From assembly GCA_027485075.1 (NCBI GenBank), contig JAIXRT010000091.1:1-8470 (forward strand): a stretch of 8,470 bases of DNA. Direction: 5' to 3'. Numbering within the stretch: the first letter of the stretch is position 1; every line of letters starts with the position of its first letter. The notes under the pieces are model-generated. The model searched no databases. It saw only the letters and a program-made list of their open reading frames with translations, and was not told the DNA's origin. The position numbers were made by a program, and so were the translations under genes. Shown here piece after piece: positions 6,339 to 8,470 of the stretch. The stretch is from Cytophagaceae bacterium (GTDB lineage: Bacteria > Bacteroidota > Bacteroidia > Cytophagales > Spirosomataceae).

Positions 6339-8470
6339 ATGCTTTCGAGGGCTTCGCGTCATTATCTTTCCTGGTTACTATTGACCTTTCTTTTGGTGGA
6401 GAGTATATCACTAACAGGCCAAGTAAAATCACTATACAGACGAGATGACGAATTAAGCAAACGTCAAGCAAACGCGGCTGCTTTCAGTAAATTCCGCGAC
6501 AGTTTATATCAAAAAAGTCAAACACAGGCTAAAATTCGAGGTATTGACCTCATTGATGATCTAGGAGAAGGTAGAAAGTTAGTCTTCGAACAGTTCAACG
6601 AAATTGGCGAAGCATTGTATGTAACGAATCATTCGAATCGTTTTGCAGGCCAAATGACGCGTACCGACCAGCTATATCGTGGAGGTAGTCTCGGACTAAA
6701 CCTAAGTGGTGGCTCTGATACGCTTTCTGGCTGGCTGGGAATATGGGATGGAGGAGTACCTTTGGCAACCCATCAAGAGTTTACAGGACGCATTAGCTCA
6801 CAAGAATCTTCCATAACATCAGATCAACATAGCACACACGTGGCTGGAACCTTAATCGCGGCAGGCGTAAATGGCGCTGCACGCGGGATGGCATTTGGGG
6901 CAGATTTGAAGGCTTGGGATTATAGTAATGATAATACGGAAATTAGCGCTGCCTCGCTAAAATTATTAATCAGTAATCATTCCTATGGCTATCAAGCGGG
7001 CTGGGTTTATGATGCCGCCAAATTAAAATGGCAATGGTGGGGAAATGATGCGGTTAGCTCATCTGAGGACTATAAGTTTGGTTTTTATGATAGCAATGCA
7101 CAAGCCCTCGATCGCATCGCCTACAATGCCCCGATGTACCTGATGACTAAATCTGCGGGAAATAGCCGAAGCCAAACGGGCCCCGCTCCAGGCACCTTTT
7201 ATTTACTCAGAAACACACGAGATTCCTCATCCATTTCACGCGCAAAAAACGACGGGTATGATATCATTTCCACGACAGGTAATGCAAAAAATATATTGAC
7301 CGTAGGTGCAGCTGAACTAAGTACGCAAATACCGATGTATGGCAAAGAAGTATTATTAAGCGATTTTTCTTGTTGGGGCCCCACTGACGACGGACGTATT
7401 AAACCTGATGTAGTAGGCATCGGAACAGATGTATTATCAACATCAAATACAGGAAACTCTTCCTATGCGACTCTCAGCGGAACCTCCATGGCTTCTCCGC
7501 AAGTAGCCGGATCTTTGTTTTTATTACAACAATTATACAATCGTCTAAATAAAGGGGCGTTCATGCGTGCAGCAACACTCAAAGGTTTAGCGATACACAC
7601 TGCTTTAGACATGGGTAATGCAGGCCCAGACTACCAAAGTGGATGGGGGCTCATTAATGCAGAGCAGGCAGCCTCGGTAGTACAAAATAAATACGGATCG
7701 CATCGCATTACAGAAGGAACGCTTTTAAATAATACCAGGCAAACTATCCCATTAATTGCCTCAGGAAAAGGAGATTTAGAAGTGACCTTATCTTGGACAG
7801 ATCCCGAAAGTTCGGTCCTTTCATTATCCCCTGAAAATTTAAATAATCGGAGTCCGCGCCTAGTCAATGACCTGGATATCCAAATTCAAGGCCCGCAAGG
7901 AATTTCGCTCCCCTTCATTTTAGATCCAGACAATCCAGGAAATCCAGCAACCACAGGGAATAACTTCCGCGATAACGTGGAAAAAATTCGTGTCATTGGA
8001 GCCATTCCCGGCCAAACATATACTTTAATTTTGTTCCATAAAGGTTCCTTAAGATCTGACAAACAAGACTTCAGCTTAGTCATCTCGGGAATTGGAGGAA
8101 CGGCATATTGTGCTGCTGCGCCCACAACCAATCTCAATAGCATCACGAAATCAAAATTTGGCACAACCGAATTTACGGATGCAACTGCGACAGATTTTAC
8201 GCAAAAAAGAATACAAACCGAACAAGGATCCCAGCTAGATTGCCAAATTGATTTTGCCAATGCACAGCTGAAAGATGCTTTACTACTTGTCGACTGGAAT
8301 CAAGATGGAGATTTCGACGATGCAGAAGAAACGGTTAAGACATTTCAAGCCAACTCCACCTTTCGTGAAAGCATTCAAATATCCGCACTGGCTTCAGCTG
8401 GCAATTATTACCGCATGAGACTCATTTCGAGCACTAATGGACGTCCGAGTACCTGCGGCAACTACGCAAG
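6339..8470 (+). CDS. Secreted subtilisin-like serine protease (S8) with jelly-roll and GEVED domains, likely T9SS cargo (C-terminus cut by window edge)
   Basis: This is a secreted serine endopeptidase; 710 codons lie in the window and the frame is open at the end. An N-terminal signal peptide is visible (hydrophobic core LSWLLLTFLLV, cleavage likely before Gln28). The S8 catalytic domain spans about residues 105-445: Asp137 in GIWDGGV, His164 in HSTHVAGT, oxyanion Asn275 in KSAGNS, and Ser383 in LSGTSMASP. A Trp-rich insertion (about 220-250, WQWWGND...DYKFGFYD) separates the His and Asn blocks. A C-terminal jelly-roll like that of KP-43-type subtilases follows at about 455-588 (SPRLVNDLDIQI). 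From about residue 590 comes a GEVED-type domain (LLVDWNQDGDFDDAEE, then NYYRMRLISSTNGRPSTCGN). The GEVED signature itself and any T9SS C-terminal sorting domain would lie beyond the window. Substrate is unknown. All catalytic residues are intact. The start lies 24 bases after rnhB. Confidence 0.93.
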   Translation, partial: MLSRASRHYLSWLLLTFLLVESISLTGQVKSLYRRDDELSKRQANAAAFSKFRDSLYQKSQTQAKIRGIDLIDDLGEGRKLVFEQFNEIGEALYVTNHSNRFAGQMTRTDQLYRGGSLGLNLSGGSDTLSGWLGIWDGGVPLATHQEFTGRISSQESSITSDQHSTHVAGTLIAAGVNGAARGMAFGADLKAWDYSNDNTEISAASLKLLISNHSYGYQAGWVYDAAKLKWQWWGNDAVSSSEDYKFGFYDSNAQALDRIAYNAPMYLMTKSAGNSRSQTGPAPGTFYLLRNTRDSSSISRAKNDGYDIISTTGNAKNILTVGAAELSTQIPMYGKEVLLSDFSCWGPTDDGRIKPDVVGIGTDVLSTSNTGNSSYATLSGTSMASPQVAGSLFLLQQLYNRLNKGAFMRAATLKGLAIHTALDMGNAGPDYQSGWGLINAEQAASVVQNKYGSHRITEGTLLNNTRQTIPLIASGKGDLEVTLSWTDPESSVLSLSPENLNNRSPRLVNDLDIQIQGPQGISLPFILDPDNPGNPATTGNNFRDNVEKIRVIGAIPGQTYTLILFHKGSLRSDKQDFSLVISGIGGTAYCAAAPTTNLNSITKSKFGTTEFTDATATDFTQKRIQTEQGSQLDCQIDFANAQLKDALLLVDWNQDGDFDDAEETVKTFQANSTFRESIQISALASAGNYYRMRLISSTNGRPSTCGNYA

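Noticed and set aside
6036..6362. Minus-strand open frame opposite rnhB, and similar short open frames at 2486-2674, 2707-2946, 3519-3782, 4244-4453, 4431-4664, 7199-7420, 7631-7867 and 7886-8260
   Set aside because: All lie within strongly supported genes in other frames, with no recognisable domains or start signals.

Overview
This window looks like chromosomal DNA of a member of the Bacteroidota, probably a Cytophagales-type bacterium. Four things point there. Several genes lack a clear Shine-Dalgarno sequence but have TAnnTTTG-type -7 promoter elements upstream. The dihydroorotase has the DDQVHFREPG active-site variant that I recall from this phylum. There is an OmpA-family lipoprotein with the TPR / beta-propeller / regulatory-like / OmpA domain order of PorE, a type IX secretion (T9SS) component. 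The window ends inside a subtilisin-like protease with a GEVED domain, which is typical of T9SS cargo. The organism assignment is inference from family knowledge; no database search was possible.

Layout. Positions 1-1483 (-) hold a 23S rRNA pseudouridine synthase of the RluB/RsuA family. Its C-terminus runs off the window start, and it has an unusually long arginine-rich N-terminal extension containing a 75-bp in-frame tandem repeat. A divergent intergenic region (1484-1607) with -7-like elements on both strands separates it from a PorE-like OmpA-family lipoprotein (1608-3614, +). That gene is followed after one base by dihydroorotase (pyrC, 3616-4953, +). Dihydroorotase converges on a small outer-membrane beta-barrel protein (4956-5624, -), with two bases between the stop codons. 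A second divergent region (5625-5705) leads to ribonuclease HII (rnhB, 5706-6314, +), followed 24 bases later by the S8 protease (6339 to the window end, +, truncated). There is no stretch of more than about 130 bases without a gene.

Function. The genes combine housekeeping (rRNA modification, pyrimidine synthesis, RNA/DNA hybrid repair) with envelope and secretion functions (peptidoglycan-tethered outer-membrane lipoprotein, beta-barrel, secreted protease). The lipoprotein and pyrC are likely co-transcribed, as are rnhB and the protease, but I see no single pathway tying them together. I found no tRNA, rRNA, insertion sequence, CRISPR array, phage gene or defence system. I do not see a convincing new multi-gene system. 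The points most worth a second look are the tandem-repeat extension of the pseudouridine synthase, with a repeat block frozen at the nucleotide level, and the missing metal-ligand histidine of the dihydroorotase.
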